Part shown: positions 6,736-15,458 of the stretch, piece after piece | How positions within the stretch are numbered: the stretch's first letter is position 1 | Layout: every line of letters begins with the position of its first letter | Assembly: GCA_024639225.1 (NCBI GenBank) | Contig: JAHEIS010000013.1 | Location: 1 to 32,029 of the forward strand | DNA from: Actinomycetes bacterium | GTDB lineage: Bacteria > Actinomycetota > Thermoleophilia > Miltoncostaeales > Miltoncostaeaceae | Reading direction: 5' to 3' | Length of the DNA: 32,029 nt | The notes under the pieces: generated by a model | Seen by the model: only the letters and a program-made list of their open reading frames with translations | Told to the model about the DNA's origin: nothing | Database searches by the model: none | Made by a program: the position numbers and the translations under genes

Positions 6736-8484
6736 ATGGGGCACTCCACACGGAACATCAACGGCGCCGTCCGGCGGACGCTTCCTGCGCTGTGCGGCCT
6801 TGCCCTGCTCGCCGCCGCCGCGCCGGCGGCAGGTGCCGGCACGCTGCGGGTGACCGCCGAGGGCAACCCGGATTTCCTCGACCCGGGGCTCGCCTACTCC
6901 GATCAGAGCTGGCAGATCCTGGCCAACACGGGCAACGGCCTGATGGCGTTCTCTCCCCGTGGCGGCAAGGCCGGCGGCAACGTCATCCCCGACCTCGCCC
7001 TCACTGCTCCGCGGATCACCGGCGGCGGCCGCCTCTACACGTTCCGCCTTCGCAGCTCGGCGCGCTTCGGCCCGCCCGCCAACCGGCGCGTGCGCCCGAG
7101 CGACATCAAGACGTCCATCGAGCGCCTCTTCCGGCTCAAGTCGCGCGGGCGGAGCCTGTTCCGGAACATCCGCGGGGCCACGAGATTTGAGCAGCGGGGG
7201 ACCGGCGGGATCAGCGGCATACGGACAAACAACCGCGGACGCACCATCACGTTCCGCCTGATCAAGCCCGACCCAGCTTTCGTGAAAGTGCTCGCCCTGC
7301 CGTTCGCCTTCGCGGTCCCGACCGGCACACCGGCGTCCGATCGCAGCCTGCAGGCGCCCGCGGCAACCGGTCCATACCGCATCGCCGAGTACGACCCGAA
7401 TGATCAGATCGTGCTCGAGCGCAACCCGGGCTTCCGCCCGCGGGGTCGCATCGCCGCCGGTCGCCCCGACCGCATCGTCGTGGCCCTCGGCGTCGACCCG
7501 GCGCGCTCGGCCGCGCTGATCGCCCGCGGCGACGCCGACTACACGCAGTCACGGCTCAGTGAGTCACTGCTCGATCGCGCACAGGGCGCGGGGGCCCGCG
7601 TGCGCCGCTGGACCGAGGGCTCGACCTACTACTTCTTCATGAACGTGAACGAGAAGCCGTTCACCTCGGCCAAGGTCCGACGCGCCGTCAATCTCGCGAT
7701 CAACCGCCCCGCCCTGGTCCGGTTCTTCGAGGGCAACGCCATCGCGACGCGGCAGATGATCCCGCCGGCGACCACCGGGTTCCGTCGCCTGCGCGTCTAC
7801 CCGCGCCCGAAGGTCGCCCAGGCCCGCCGACTGGTGAGCCAGGCCGGGGCGCGCGGGGCATCGGTGACCGTCTGGGGTCACACGACCGACCCCTCCCCCG
7901 CCGCCACACGCTACCTCGCCCAGCGCCTTCAGAGCATCGGTCTGCGCCCGCGGATCGTCTTCGCGGACAAGGCCGGCATGCTCGAGCGCATCGGAACTCG
8001 TCGGACCGGCGCTCAGATCGGGTACGCCCGCTGGCAGCAGGACTATCCGGACGCGGGCGTGCTGCTCGACCGGCTCTTCAACGGTCGCAACCTGCGAGCC
8101 ACCGACAACCTCAACTACAGCTACGTCAACGACGCCCGGGTCAACTCGCTGATCGCGAGGGCCCGCAGGACGGGCTCCGCGTCCCGGCGCGCGGCGCTCT
8201 ACCGGCAGATCGACCGCCGCGTCGTGAACCGGTCGTACGTCGCGCCCTTCGCCAACAGTCGTCGGAACGATGTCGTCTCGGCGCGCGTGGGTGGCTACGT
8301 CGCCCATCAGGTCTACGGCTTCCTCTGGTCCCGCGCCCGGGTGCCCGCGGACCGGTCAGCTATCGCCGCTTTCGAGGCCGCACGGGACGGGGTCGACGCC
8401 GCACCGGCGCCGGCGTCGCCTGTGGCAAGCGAACTCACCGCCCCCGCCCTGCGCGGCGAGGGCGCGCTCGCTGCGCAAGGCTAG
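6736..8484 (+). CDS. ABC transporter solute-binding protein, SBP_bac_5 (peptide/nickel) family
   Basis: An extracytoplasmic oligopeptide- or related-solute-binding protein of 582 residues. Residues 1-34 form a Sec signal peptide (arginines, then LPALCGLALLAAAAPAAGAG; no lipobox cysteine). The mature protein starts with LRVTAEGNPDFLDPGLAY, the typical family opening. FRLRSSARF, ATGPYRI, FFMNVNEKPF with KVRRAVNLAINR, and RWQQDYPDAGVLLD are all hallmarks of the fold. ATG 6736 gives the best signal peptide; GTG 6721 is an alternative. No permease or ATPase genes are adjacent, so its transporter is encoded elsewhere or it works as an orphan receptor. It is arginine-rich. Its stop codon abuts the rng stop (TAGCTA, 8482-8487). 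Confidence 0.9.
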   Translation: MGHSTRNINGAVRRTLPALCGLALLAAAAPAAGAGTLRVTAEGNPDFLDPGLAYSDQSWQILANTGNGLMAFSPRGGKAGGNVIPDLALTAPRITGGGRLYTFRLRSSARFGPPANRRVRPSDIKTSIERLFRLKSRGRSLFRNIRGATRFEQRGTGGISGIRTNNRGRTITFRLIKPDPAFVKVLALPFAFAVPTGTPASDRSLQAPAATGPYRIAEYDPNDQIVLERNPGFRPRGRIAAGRPDRIVVALGVDPARSAALIARGDADYTQSRLSESLLDRAQGAGARVRRWTEGSTYYFFMNVNEKPFTSAKVRRAVNLAINRPALVRFFEGNAIATRQMIPPATTGFRRLRVYPRPKVAQARRLVSQAGARGASVTVWGHTTDPSPAATRYLAQRLQSIGLRPRIVFADKAGMLERIGTRRTGAQIGYARWQQDYPDAGVLLDRLFNGRNLRATDNLNYSYVNDARVNSLIARARRTGSASRRAALYRQIDRRVVNRSYVAPFANSRRNDVVSARVGGYVAHQVYGFLWSRARVPADRSAIAAFEAARDGVDAAPAPASPVASELTAPALRGEGALAAQG

Positions 8485-9939
8485 CTAGAGCGTAGAGCGC
8501 CGGATCCGGATCGCATCGTCGGGCAGGCTGTCGTCGACGGCCAGCTCCAGTTCCATCCCGAGAGCGGCCGTGAGTTCGTCGAGACGGTCTTCGTCGGCCG
8601 TGAGGGCGTCGACCGAAGCCGATGGGAGCGACACCTTGAAGCCCTTCTCCTCACGACCGCGCAGCTTGCTGACGATGCGACGGGCCGCATCGATGGCGAG
8701 CGTCTCGTCGGTGAGCAACCAGCCGGCACCCCCACAGTCCTCGCAGACCTCGGTCATGACCTCGCGCGGGCCGTCGGCGCGGTTCTGGCGCGACAGCTGC
8801 ACGAGGCCGAGCGGCGAGATCTCGGGCACGACGTAGCTCCGGGTGCGGTCGTTCTCGAGCGCGGAGTTGACCGCGGACAGAACCGCGTTGCGGTTCTTCG
8901 CCTTGTCCATGTCGATGAAGTCGATGACGACGATGCCGCCGATGTCGCGGAGCCGCAGCTGACGCACGACCTCCTCGGCCGCCTCGAGGTTCGTCGCCGT
9001 GACCGTGTCCTCGAGCCGGTTCCCCCGCCCGCCGACGTTCCGGCCGCTGTTGACGTCGATGACCGTGAGGGCCTCGGTGTCGTCGATGATGAGGTAACCG
9101 CCGGAGTTGAGCGGTACCCGGCGCTCAACCGTCGACTTGATGGCCTCCTCGGCCCCGTTGCGCGCGAGCAGCGGGCCCGGACCCTCGTGCAGGTTCACGC
9201 GCTTCGCCATGTCGGGTGAGGTGCGCTTGAGGAAGCTCGTGATCCGGTCGAACTGGTCCTGATCGTCGACGTGGACGGCGTCGACGCCCTCGTTGAGCAG
9301 ATCGCGGATGACCTTCAGTGAGATGTCGGCCTCGCCGTAGAGCGGCGAGGGCACCTTGATCTTCTCGGCACGCTTCTTGAGCGCGACCCAGAGCTTGGTG
9401 AGCGACTCGAGGTCCCGCGCCAGGTCCTTGGCCTCGACGCCGGCGGCGGCGGTGCGGAGAATGACTCCGCCCTCGCTGACGCTGATGCGTGAGAAGACGT
9501 CGCGCAGACGCCGACGTTCGTCGTCGGGAAGGCGGCGGCTGACGCCGACCCCCTCGCCGTAGGGCGTGTAGACGAGGAAGCGCCCGGCCAGCGAGAGCTG
9601 CATCGTCAGGCGCACGCCCTTGGTGCCCATGGGGTCCTTGGTCGCCTGAACCAGGACCTCGTCCCCCTTCTTGATCATGTCGGTGATGCGGCGCTTGTTG
9701 CGCGGCGTCCCGAGGGCCACGATCTCATCGACGTGCAGGAAGCCGCTCTTGTCGAGGCCGACGTCGACGAAGGCGGCCTCCATTCCGCTCAGCACGTTGC
9801 CGACCCGACCCTTCCACACGTTGCCCACGACGGAGCGTTGGCCGCGTCGCTCAATCGCGAGCTCGGCCGCGCGGCCATCCTCGACGATCACGACCCGCGT
9901 CTCCCACGGGTCAACGGATACGAGAATTTCCTTTTTCAG
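8485..9939 (-). CDS. rng: Ribonuclease E/G family endoribonuclease, apparent CTG start
   Basis: An endoribonuclease acting on single-stranded AU-rich RNA in rRNA maturation and mRNA decay. An S1-like domain spans about residues 35-120 (GNVWKGRVGNVLSGMEAAFVD). The catalytic aspartates are in IDVNSG (D295) and VIDFIDM (D340), and the zinc-link CEDC (399-402) follows. At 484 residues it is RNase G-sized, lacking the long E-type scaffold. Family members start M-K-x-E-I-L-V-S-V-D. Here that position is CTG (9939-9937), with AAGGAG (9947-9952) seven bases upstream and no nearby ATG, GTG or TTG in frame. The frame remains open far upstream, but that part is out-of-frame shadow of the preceding gene. 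It is the last gene of the mre cluster. Confidence 0.93.
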   Translation of the reverse strand: MKKEILVSVDPWETRVVIVEDGRAAELAIERRGQRSVVGNVWKGRVGNVLSGMEAAFVDVGLDKSGFLHVDEIVALGTPRNKRRITDMIKKGDEVLVQATKDPMGTKGVRLTMQLSLAGRFLVYTPYGEGVGVSRRLPDDERRRLRDVFSRISVSEGGVILRTAAAGVEAKDLARDLESLTKLWVALKKRAEKIKVPSPLYGEADISLKVIRDLLNEGVDAVHVDDQDQFDRITSFLKRTSPDMAKRVNLHEGPGPLLARNGAEEAIKSTVERRVPLNSGGYLIIDDTEALTVIDVNSGRNVGGRGNRLEDTVTATNLEAAEEVVRQLRLRDIGGIVVIDFIDMDKAKNRNAVLSAVNSALENDRTRSYVVPEISPLGLVQLSRQNRADGPREVMTEVCEDCGGAGWLLTDETLAIDAARRIVSKLRGREEKGFKVSLPSASVDALTADEDRLDELTAALGMELELAVDDSLPDDAIRIRRSTL

Positions 9940-9988
9940 GAGACTGCTCCTTGAGAAGGGTGGTCGGAAAGAGAGATCAGAACGGCCG

Positions 9989-10822
9989 TCAGCTGCCGCC
10001 GCGTCGCCCGGGAAGGCCGGGTGAATCGGGGCGACCGATGGGAACCACTGCCTCAGCAGCATCAAGACGGCGGCGGACGGCGGCGCCCAGGGCCTGCGTG
10101 CCGAGCCAGGCGATGCCGCCGCGCACCAGCCAGGCCGGGGTGGAGAACAGACCCAGGCTCGTGCGGCCGACGAGCCTCCAGACGAAGCCGGCGGCGACGA
10201 CGGCCGCGACATCCGCCGCGCGGTTGGGCCCCATCGGCTTGCCGTGGCCGACGGCGAGGTCCGCGAGCATCCTGACCTGGAGAATCGTGAGCACGGGCAT
10301 CCCGGCACCACGGACGGCGGCGGCGCCGGCCGCCAGGATCGAGGAGCGGCCGACGATGTCGTCGAGCGCGGCGGGCCGCAGCAGCGGATAGCGACCGGCG
10401 AGTGGCGATACCTCGCCCGGGACGGCCGTGATGAGGCGGCGTCGGAGTGCCTCGCCGCCATCCTCGTCCAGCGAGGCGACGTGGACGATGCGGCTGCCGC
10501 CGATGTGATCAGTCGCAAGCAGCGCCCGCTCGTGAGCCTCGCGCTCGTGCGGGGTGCCGATGAGCACGACGACGGCGTCGACGTCCCCCGACCGGTGTGC
10601 GGCGAGGGCCTCGATGACACGGCCGCGGTCCTCGGAGCCCTCGAGCGCGTGGATGATGATCGCGCCCTCCGGCGTCGCCTCACCGACGCGGACCCCGGTG
10701 AGATCAGCGATGCCCGGCGCCGCGGCGCTCGGCGCGATGACCAGCAGCCCGCCTCCGTCACCGGCGTTCGCGACATAAGCGGCCGCGCGGGCGATGCGCC
10801 GACCCTGCTTCAGTAGTCCCAC
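9989..10822 (-). CDS. DUF697-like protein with a possible degenerate GTPase-like N-terminal domain
   Basis: A 277-residue protein of unknown function. The C-terminal half (about 155-255), with alanine-rich helices and a segment ILQVRMLADLAVGHG, resembles the DUF697 domain that often follows GTPase domains (YcjF type). The N-terminal half has alternating strands and helices (LLVIAPSAA, AVVVLIGTPHER, RIVHVASLDED) laid out like a small GTPase, but the P-loop, NKxD and other nucleotide motifs are not visible. The GTPase reading is inference from layout. It starts at GTG without a good ribosome-binding site, 12 bases after rodA, and is followed by rng. Being between rodA and rng suggests a cell-envelope or division-linked role, which is unproven. 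Confidence 0.6.
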   Translation of the reverse strand: MGLLKQGRRIARAAAYVANAGDGGGLLVIAPSAAAPGIADLTGVRVGEATPEGAIIIHALEGSEDRGRVIEALAAHRSGDVDAVVVLIGTPHEREAHERALLATDHIGGSRIVHVASLDEDGGEALRRRLITAVPGEVSPLAGRYPLLRPAALDDIVGRSSILAAGAAAVRGAGMPVLTILQVRMLADLAVGHGKPMGPNRAADVAAVVAAGFVWRLVGRTSLGLFSTPAWLVRGGIAWLGTQALGAAVRRRLDAAEAVVPIGRPDSPGLPGRRGGS

Positions 10823-10834
10823 AGGGGATTCGTT

Positions 10835-12013
10835 TCAGGTTGCCAGCGCGGGGTCGCGCCGGAGGTGGATGCGAAGAAGGAGACCGACGGCCCCGAGCGC
10901 TACGACGATGTGTGCACCGCCGTAGCTCATGAAGGGCAACGGGATTCCCGTGACGGGCATGATTCCCACGGTCATCCCGATGTTAACGAACACCTCGAAG
11001 GCGATCATCCCCACGATGCCCGCGGCGACCAACTGGTCGAAGCGTGAGCCGGCCGCGCCGACGATACGCAGGCCCCGCCAGATGATGAGCCCGTAGGCGA
11101 GGATCAGCAGCGCGCCCCCGACGAATCCGAACATCTCGCCAACGACCGCGAAGATGAAGTCGGTGTGGTGATCGGGCAGGAAGCGGTTGATCGCCTGAGT
11201 CGCCCCGTCGGGGCCCTTGCCCAACGCCCCGCCCGATCCGATGGCCGTCTTGCTCTGGGCCAGCTGATATCCGACGGTGTTGACGTTCTCGTCCGAGTCG
11301 ATGAACGCCGACAGGCGATCCACCTGGTAGTCCTTGAGCACCGGGGCACCGGCGGCGGGCAGAACCCACAGCACCGCGGCGGCCGCGAGCACGAGCACCC
11401 CGCCCGCGACGGCGAAGTACTCCCAGGGCAGGCCCGCGACGAGCAGGATGACCGCCAGGATCGCGAAGTAGACGATGCTCGTGCCGAGGTCCGGCTGGGC
11501 GAAGATGATCGCCGCGGGCACGACTGTCACGCCGAGGGCCAGCAGCGCCGTGAGACCCGGCCCGCTCACATCCATACGGTCGGCGACGATGGCCGCCAGC
11601 ACGATGACGATCAGGAGCTTCCCCGCCTCCGAGGGCTGGAGGTTGATGGGCCCGAACTCGATCCACCGACGCGTGCCGCGGATGCTGGGTGCGAGCACGA
11701 ACACCACGGCGAGAGATCCGAGCAGAACTCCCCAGAGCGCCCAGGACCACGACGCGAGGCGGTCAGGGTCGAGAGATGCGACACCCACCATCACAATGAG
11801 GCCGGCGGCGATGTAGAACGCCTGGCGGGTCACGAAGAAGTCGGGCTGGCCCGGGATATCCGTGGTCGTGGCCGCCTCGATCACGAACAGACTGGCCGCG
11901 AGCACGGCGAGCACCCCGGCGATCAGGATCCAGTCGACGCGCAGGAGCGCCATGCGGATCGCATCGCCCCGGTCGCTGGTGGCCTGGCGCCCCGCCTGGA
12001 TGATGGTGCTCAT
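10835..12013 (-). CDS. rodA: SEDS peptidoglycan glycosyltransferase RodA
   Basis: RodA polymerises lipid II into glycan strands for lateral wall growth, in complex with PBP2. The 392-residue protein is polytopic (about ten hydrophobic helices). Family motifs include GTRRWIEFGPINLQPSE, AQPDLGTS (holding the conserved aspartate), LPDHHTDFIFAVVGE and GIPLPFMSYGG near the C-terminus. Its ATG overlaps the mrdA stop as ATGA, implying translational coupling with its partner enzyme. Confidence 0.96.
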   Translation of the reverse strand: MSTIIQAGRQATSDRGDAIRMALLRVDWILIAGVLAVLAASLFVIEAATTTDIPGQPDFFVTRQAFYIAAGLIVMVGVASLDPDRLASWSWALWGVLLGSLAVVFVLAPSIRGTRRWIEFGPINLQPSEAGKLLIVIVLAAIVADRMDVSGPGLTALLALGVTVVPAAIIFAQPDLGTSIVYFAILAVILLVAGLPWEYFAVAGGVLVLAAAAVLWVLPAAGAPVLKDYQVDRLSAFIDSDENVNTVGYQLAQSKTAIGSGGALGKGPDGATQAINRFLPDHHTDFIFAVVGEMFGFVGGALLILAYGLIIWRGLRIVGAAGSRFDQLVAAGIVGMIAFEVFVNIGMTVGIMPVTGIPLPFMSYGGAHIVVALGAVGLLLRIHLRRDPALAT

Positions 12014-13911
12014 TCGAGCTCCTCCTCCGGGAGATCGGGAATGGCGCAGTCATCGGGCGACTCGTCGAAGTGCGTCAGGATGACCGCGCAGACGGCCGGG
12101 GCCGCCGCACGCGACCCGAATCCGCCCTGCTCAACCAGCACTGCGGAGACGATCGTCGGCGAGGCCGAGGGCGCGTAGCCGACGAACCACGCGCTGTCCT
12201 GCTCGTTGAACTTCTCCGCCGTTCCGGTCTTTCCCGACACCAGCAGGTCGTTGGAAACGTTCGCGAACACCTGCTGGGCGGTTCCGTCGCCATCGTTGAC
12301 AACGCGAAAGAGACCATCTCGGATGACGGTCAGGTTCTCCTGCGAGGCCGGGATCCGGTGACTCGAATTGCTCGTGCCGAATCGGGCCAGCACCCTGCCG
12401 GAGCGATCCTTGACCAGCCGGGCGAGCGTCGGCGTGTGGCGCAGCCCGGAGCGGTCCGCGATCGCGCCGAAGGCATTCGCCATCTGCAGCGGCGTCGCCA
12501 GCAGCTCGAACTGGCCGATTGACAGCTGGATGTCGTCGGCCGCCAGCCAACTGCGCCGCAGGTTGTCGAACTCGGGCCCCGCGAACCTCTGCCGCTTCCA
12601 GGCCCGGTCGGGGACGAGCCCGCGCCCCTCGCCAGGGAGGTCGATGCGCGTCGGTGAGCCGAGGCCGAACTCACGGGCCCAGAACGGCTGGCGCTCGCCC
12701 TCCTTGTCGAAGAAGGCGGATCCGACTTGATAGAAATAGGTATCGCTCGAGATCTTGAGGGCGTCGCGAAGCGCGATGAAGCCGTCATCACGACCGCGAA
12801 AGTTCTCGAACTCCTCGCCCTGGAGCTCGATCTTGGCGGGTGAGTCGACCGGCTGGTCGGGATCGAAAACGCCGTCCTCGAGGGCCGCCGTTCCCGACAA
12901 GGCCTTGAAGGTCGATCCGGGCGCGTACTCCCCCGCGATGGCCCGGTTGAACTCCGGCCGGTTCGACAGACGCAGGGCGTCGAAGGCCTTCTGATCGCCT
13001 TCGATGAAGATGGCCGGGTCGAACGTCGGATACGAGGCCAGGGCCAGAACCTCGCCGTTGGTGGGATCGAGCGCGACACCCGCGGCTCCGGTCCCGTTGT
13101 TGATGAGCGTGCGGGCTTTCAGCTCCTGCTCGAGCACGCGTTGCAGATCGAGGTCGATGTTGAGCCAGAGCGTGTTGCCGGCCTTGGCCGGGCGGTCGGC
13201 CACGACGCCCCCGGGGGCTTGGCGCCCCGAGACGTCGACCTCGATGGTGCGCTCGCCGGGGACCCCGCGCAGCCACTCCTCGTACTGGCGCTCGACGCCC
13301 GTGATGCCCACGTTCTCGTCGAGACGGTAGCCCCGTTCGCGGTACTCCGCGGCGCGGTCGGCCGGGATCTGCGCGGTGTAGCCGAGGATGTGCGCCGCCA
13401 GATCACCCCGCGGGTACGTGCGCACCCAGCTGCTCGCCAGGGAGATGCCCGGGAAGAGGTGGCGCCGCTCCTCGATGCTGTTCTGGGTGATCTCCGAGAC
13501 GTCCTCGGCCAGCACGACCGGGAGCGAGGGTGAGGAGTCGCCCGCGGTCATGCGCTCGTCGAGCTCGGCATAGTCCACGTTCAGCCGCGCGGCGAGGCTG
13601 CGCAGCACGCGCTCACGCTGCTCGCCCTGCAACGTGAGCGGGAGCGCAACCACGTTTCGGGCCTCGCGGTTGGACGCCAGCAGCCGCCCCTTGCGATCGA
13701 CGATCTCGCCGCGCGGGGCCTCCACCGGCACGCTCCGCAGACGGTTGATCTCGGCCGCCTCCGCGTATTCCTCGCTGCCGATGACCTGCAGGAACCACAA
13801 GCGCAACAGCAGCACGACGATGACGATGAGCCCGAGCATTCCCAGCGCAGCGATACGCAGCGCAATCTGGGGCGTGAGGGCCGGAACCCCGCCGCCGGTG
13901 TCGCCGCTCAT
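12010..13911 (-). CDS. mrdA: Penicillin-binding protein 2 (elongation transpeptidase)
   Basis: A class B PBP that crosslinks peptidoglycan during elongation. A single membrane anchor lies at about residues 15-40 and is followed by the pedestal domain. The transpeptidase domain contains the three active-site motifs: STFK (about 333-336), SSD in the SxN position (about 388-390) and KTG (about 561-563). I chose ATG 13911, which overlaps the mreD stop as ATGA and gives 633 residues; the GTG at 13959 would only add a basic tail lying inside mreD. Directly upstream of rodA. Confidence 0.96.
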   Translation of the reverse strand: MSGDTGGGVPALTPQIALRIAALGMLGLIVIVVLLLRLWFLQVIGSEEYAEAAEINRLRSVPVEAPRGEIVDRKGRLLASNREARNVVALPLTLQGEQRERVLRSLAARLNVDYAELDERMTAGDSSPSLPVVLAEDVSEITQNSIEERRHLFPGISLASSWVRTYPRGDLAAHILGYTAQIPADRAAEYRERGYRLDENVGITGVERQYEEWLRGVPGERTIEVDVSGRQAPGGVVADRPAKAGNTLWLNIDLDLQRVLEQELKARTLINNGTGAAGVALDPTNGEVLALASYPTFDPAIFIEGDQKAFDALRLSNRPEFNRAIAGEYAPGSTFKALSGTAALEDGVFDPDQPVDSPAKIELQGEEFENFRGRDDGFIALRDALKISSDTYFYQVGSAFFDKEGERQPFWAREFGLGSPTRIDLPGEGRGLVPDRAWKRQRFAGPEFDNLRRSWLAADDIQLSIGQFELLATPLQMANAFGAIADRSGLRHTPTLARLVKDRSGRVLARFGTSNSSHRIPASQENLTVIRDGLFRVVNDGDGTAQQVFANVSNDLLVSGKTGTAEKFNEQDSAWFVGYAPSASPTIVSAVLVEQGGFGSRAAAPAVCAVILTHFDESPDDCAIPDLPEEELE

Positions 13912-14477
13912 GCCGGAGCCCCCGGACCGAGCACGTCGCGGGGACGCCCGAGTGCCCACCGGACCAGCAGGAGAACCGGGGCGCTGAGCAGCGCGGTCAG
14001 CAGCATCGTCGGCAGGACCACCCGACCGAGGAAATCAGTGAACTCGACCGGCGCGCCGACGAGCAGATGCAGACCGAGGTAGGCCAACTGGACCAGACCC
14101 GCGACGATCACGCTGAGGACGAGGGATCCGAGCGGCCCCTGCACCTCACGCCGCCCGAAGTAGCGCCCGGCGAACGCCCCGGCGCAGAGGTAGATGAGCG
14201 CCAGACCGCCGACCATACCGACGGGCGCGACCAGCTCGGCGAGGAGAGCCATGACCATGCCGGCGATCCCAGCGACGAACCCGCCCCGCATGAGCGCGAT
14301 GCCGACGACCGCCGGAGCGATCAGGTCCGGCACGCCCTCGATCAGGCGGATGTTGGGCATCAGTACGACCTGCAGGAGCACGACCCCGAGGCCGATGGCG
14401 AGAATCGCCCCGGCTCGCACGGGGACGTCCGCGCGCTCGCGCCGCCATGGAAGGCGACCGATCAGCGTCGTCGTCAT
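13908..14477 (-). CDS. mreD: Rod shape-determining protein MreD
   Basis: A 189-residue integral membrane protein with five to six hydrophobic helices and the MreD-type segment IEGVPDLIAPAVVGIALMRG (about residues 47-66). MreD is part of the elongasome with MreC and RodA-PBP2. The assignment rests strongly on its place: its ATG overlaps the mreC stop (ATGA), and its end overlaps the mrdA start in the same way. Confidence 0.93.
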   Translation of the reverse strand: MTTTLIGRLPWRRERADVPVRAGAILAIGLGVVLLQVVLMPNIRLIEGVPDLIAPAVVGIALMRGGFVAGIAGMVMALLAELVAPVGMVGGLALIYLCAGAFAGRYFGRREVQGPLGSLVLSVIVAGLVQLAYLGLHLLVGAPVEFTDFLGRVVLPTMLLTALLSAPVLLLVRWALGRPRDVLGPGAPA

Positions 14478-15388
14478 CCCGACGCCCTGCGCCGGGCGAT
14501 GGCGCTCTCCGGGATCATGATGACCATGTGCCGCAATGAGCGGGGATCAACGAGGGGCTCCACCTGGATCACCGTGTACGTATCCCCCTCGATCGCTCCG
14601 GGATCGGTCACCTGGCCGATCGGGATGTCCGGCGGATACAGCGACAGGAGCTCATCCGCCCCGAGAGAACCGGCGGTCACGACCAGATCATTCACGCTGA
14701 CGCTGGCATCGCGAGGAAGTCGGGTCAGGCGCAACTCACCTGTGCCCGTCGATCGGAGCAGACCCGGCAGCCTGCCGCTGGCCGAGGTTGTCGCACCGAC
14801 AGCGGTGTCGGTGTCGGTGATCAGGCTGACGTCGGCATGATTCCGCCCGACCGAGGTGACGACGCCGACCAGGGCGCCCTGGCCGTTGCTCAGAGGCGCG
14901 ACGACCGGCGAGCTGCGCTCGACCCCGTCGGCGCGGCCCGCGTTGAGTCGGACACGCTGGTAGAGATTCGTGAAGGAGTGCCCCTGGACCGAGGCGGTCA
15001 ACGTCCGATAGTCGTCTCCGGCAAGGCCGGAGCGATCCAGGGTCTCGAGTCGCCGCAGCTCCTCGAGCTGCTCCGCGCTCAGGCGGGAGTCGATCACGAG
15101 CTGGCGCGTCCGCTGCAGCTCCTCCTCGAGACGCTCCACGTCATTGCGGGCGCTGGCCAGGCCCGTCGTCCAGTCCCAGCTGTCGCGCAGCGGGCGGATC
15201 GCCTCATTGGCGATGTCCTGCACCGGGTCCATGAGCGACGCGCTGTCCACCTGCAGGGAGTGGATCGGGCCGTCCTCGGACTCGCGCAGGTAGATGGTGA
15301 GGATGCCGAGACACGCCACGGCGAGTAGCAGCAGCCCCGACCGACGGATCGCGGTCCGGCGATCCTGTCTGCGGGGACGGCCGCTCAT
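14474..15388 (-). CDS. mreC: Rod shape-determining protein MreC
   Basis: MreC is a bitopic scaffold that activates PBP2-RodA. The 304-residue protein has a basic N-terminus, one membrane segment (about 17-34, LLLLAVACLGILTIYL), a coiled coil (about 82-115, rich in E, L and R) and a beta-barrel region containing LVGVVTSVGRNHADVSLITD, typical of MreC. ATG start. It follows mreB after a 70-base gap holding only GC-rich sequence. Confidence 0.95.
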   Translation of the reverse strand: MSGRPRRQDRRTAIRRSGLLLLAVACLGILTIYLRESEDGPIHSLQVDSASLMDPVQDIANEAIRPLRDSWDWTTGLASARNDVERLEEELQRTRQLVIDSRLSAEQLEELRRLETLDRSGLAGDDYRTLTASVQGHSFTNLYQRVRLNAGRADGVERSSPVVAPLSNGQGALVGVVTSVGRNHADVSLITDTDTAVGATTSASGRLPGLLRSTGTGELRLTRLPRDASVSVNDLVVTAGSLGADELLSLYPPDIPIGQVTDPGAIEGDTYTVIQVEPLVDPRSLRHMVIMIPESAIARRRASG

Positions 15389-15458
15389 CCGGCCTCGTGG
15401 TCGGGGCCGGGGCTCATCTCACTCACAGCGGCGGTGCGCCGCGGCGCCGGCCGCATGA

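Noticed and set aside
9940-10776. N-terminal extension of the rng frame
   Set aside because: The upstream part overlaps the DUF697-like gene in another frame, is Ser/Arg/Pro-rich and is not conserved in RNase G; the CTG with Shine-Dalgarno at 9939 is better.
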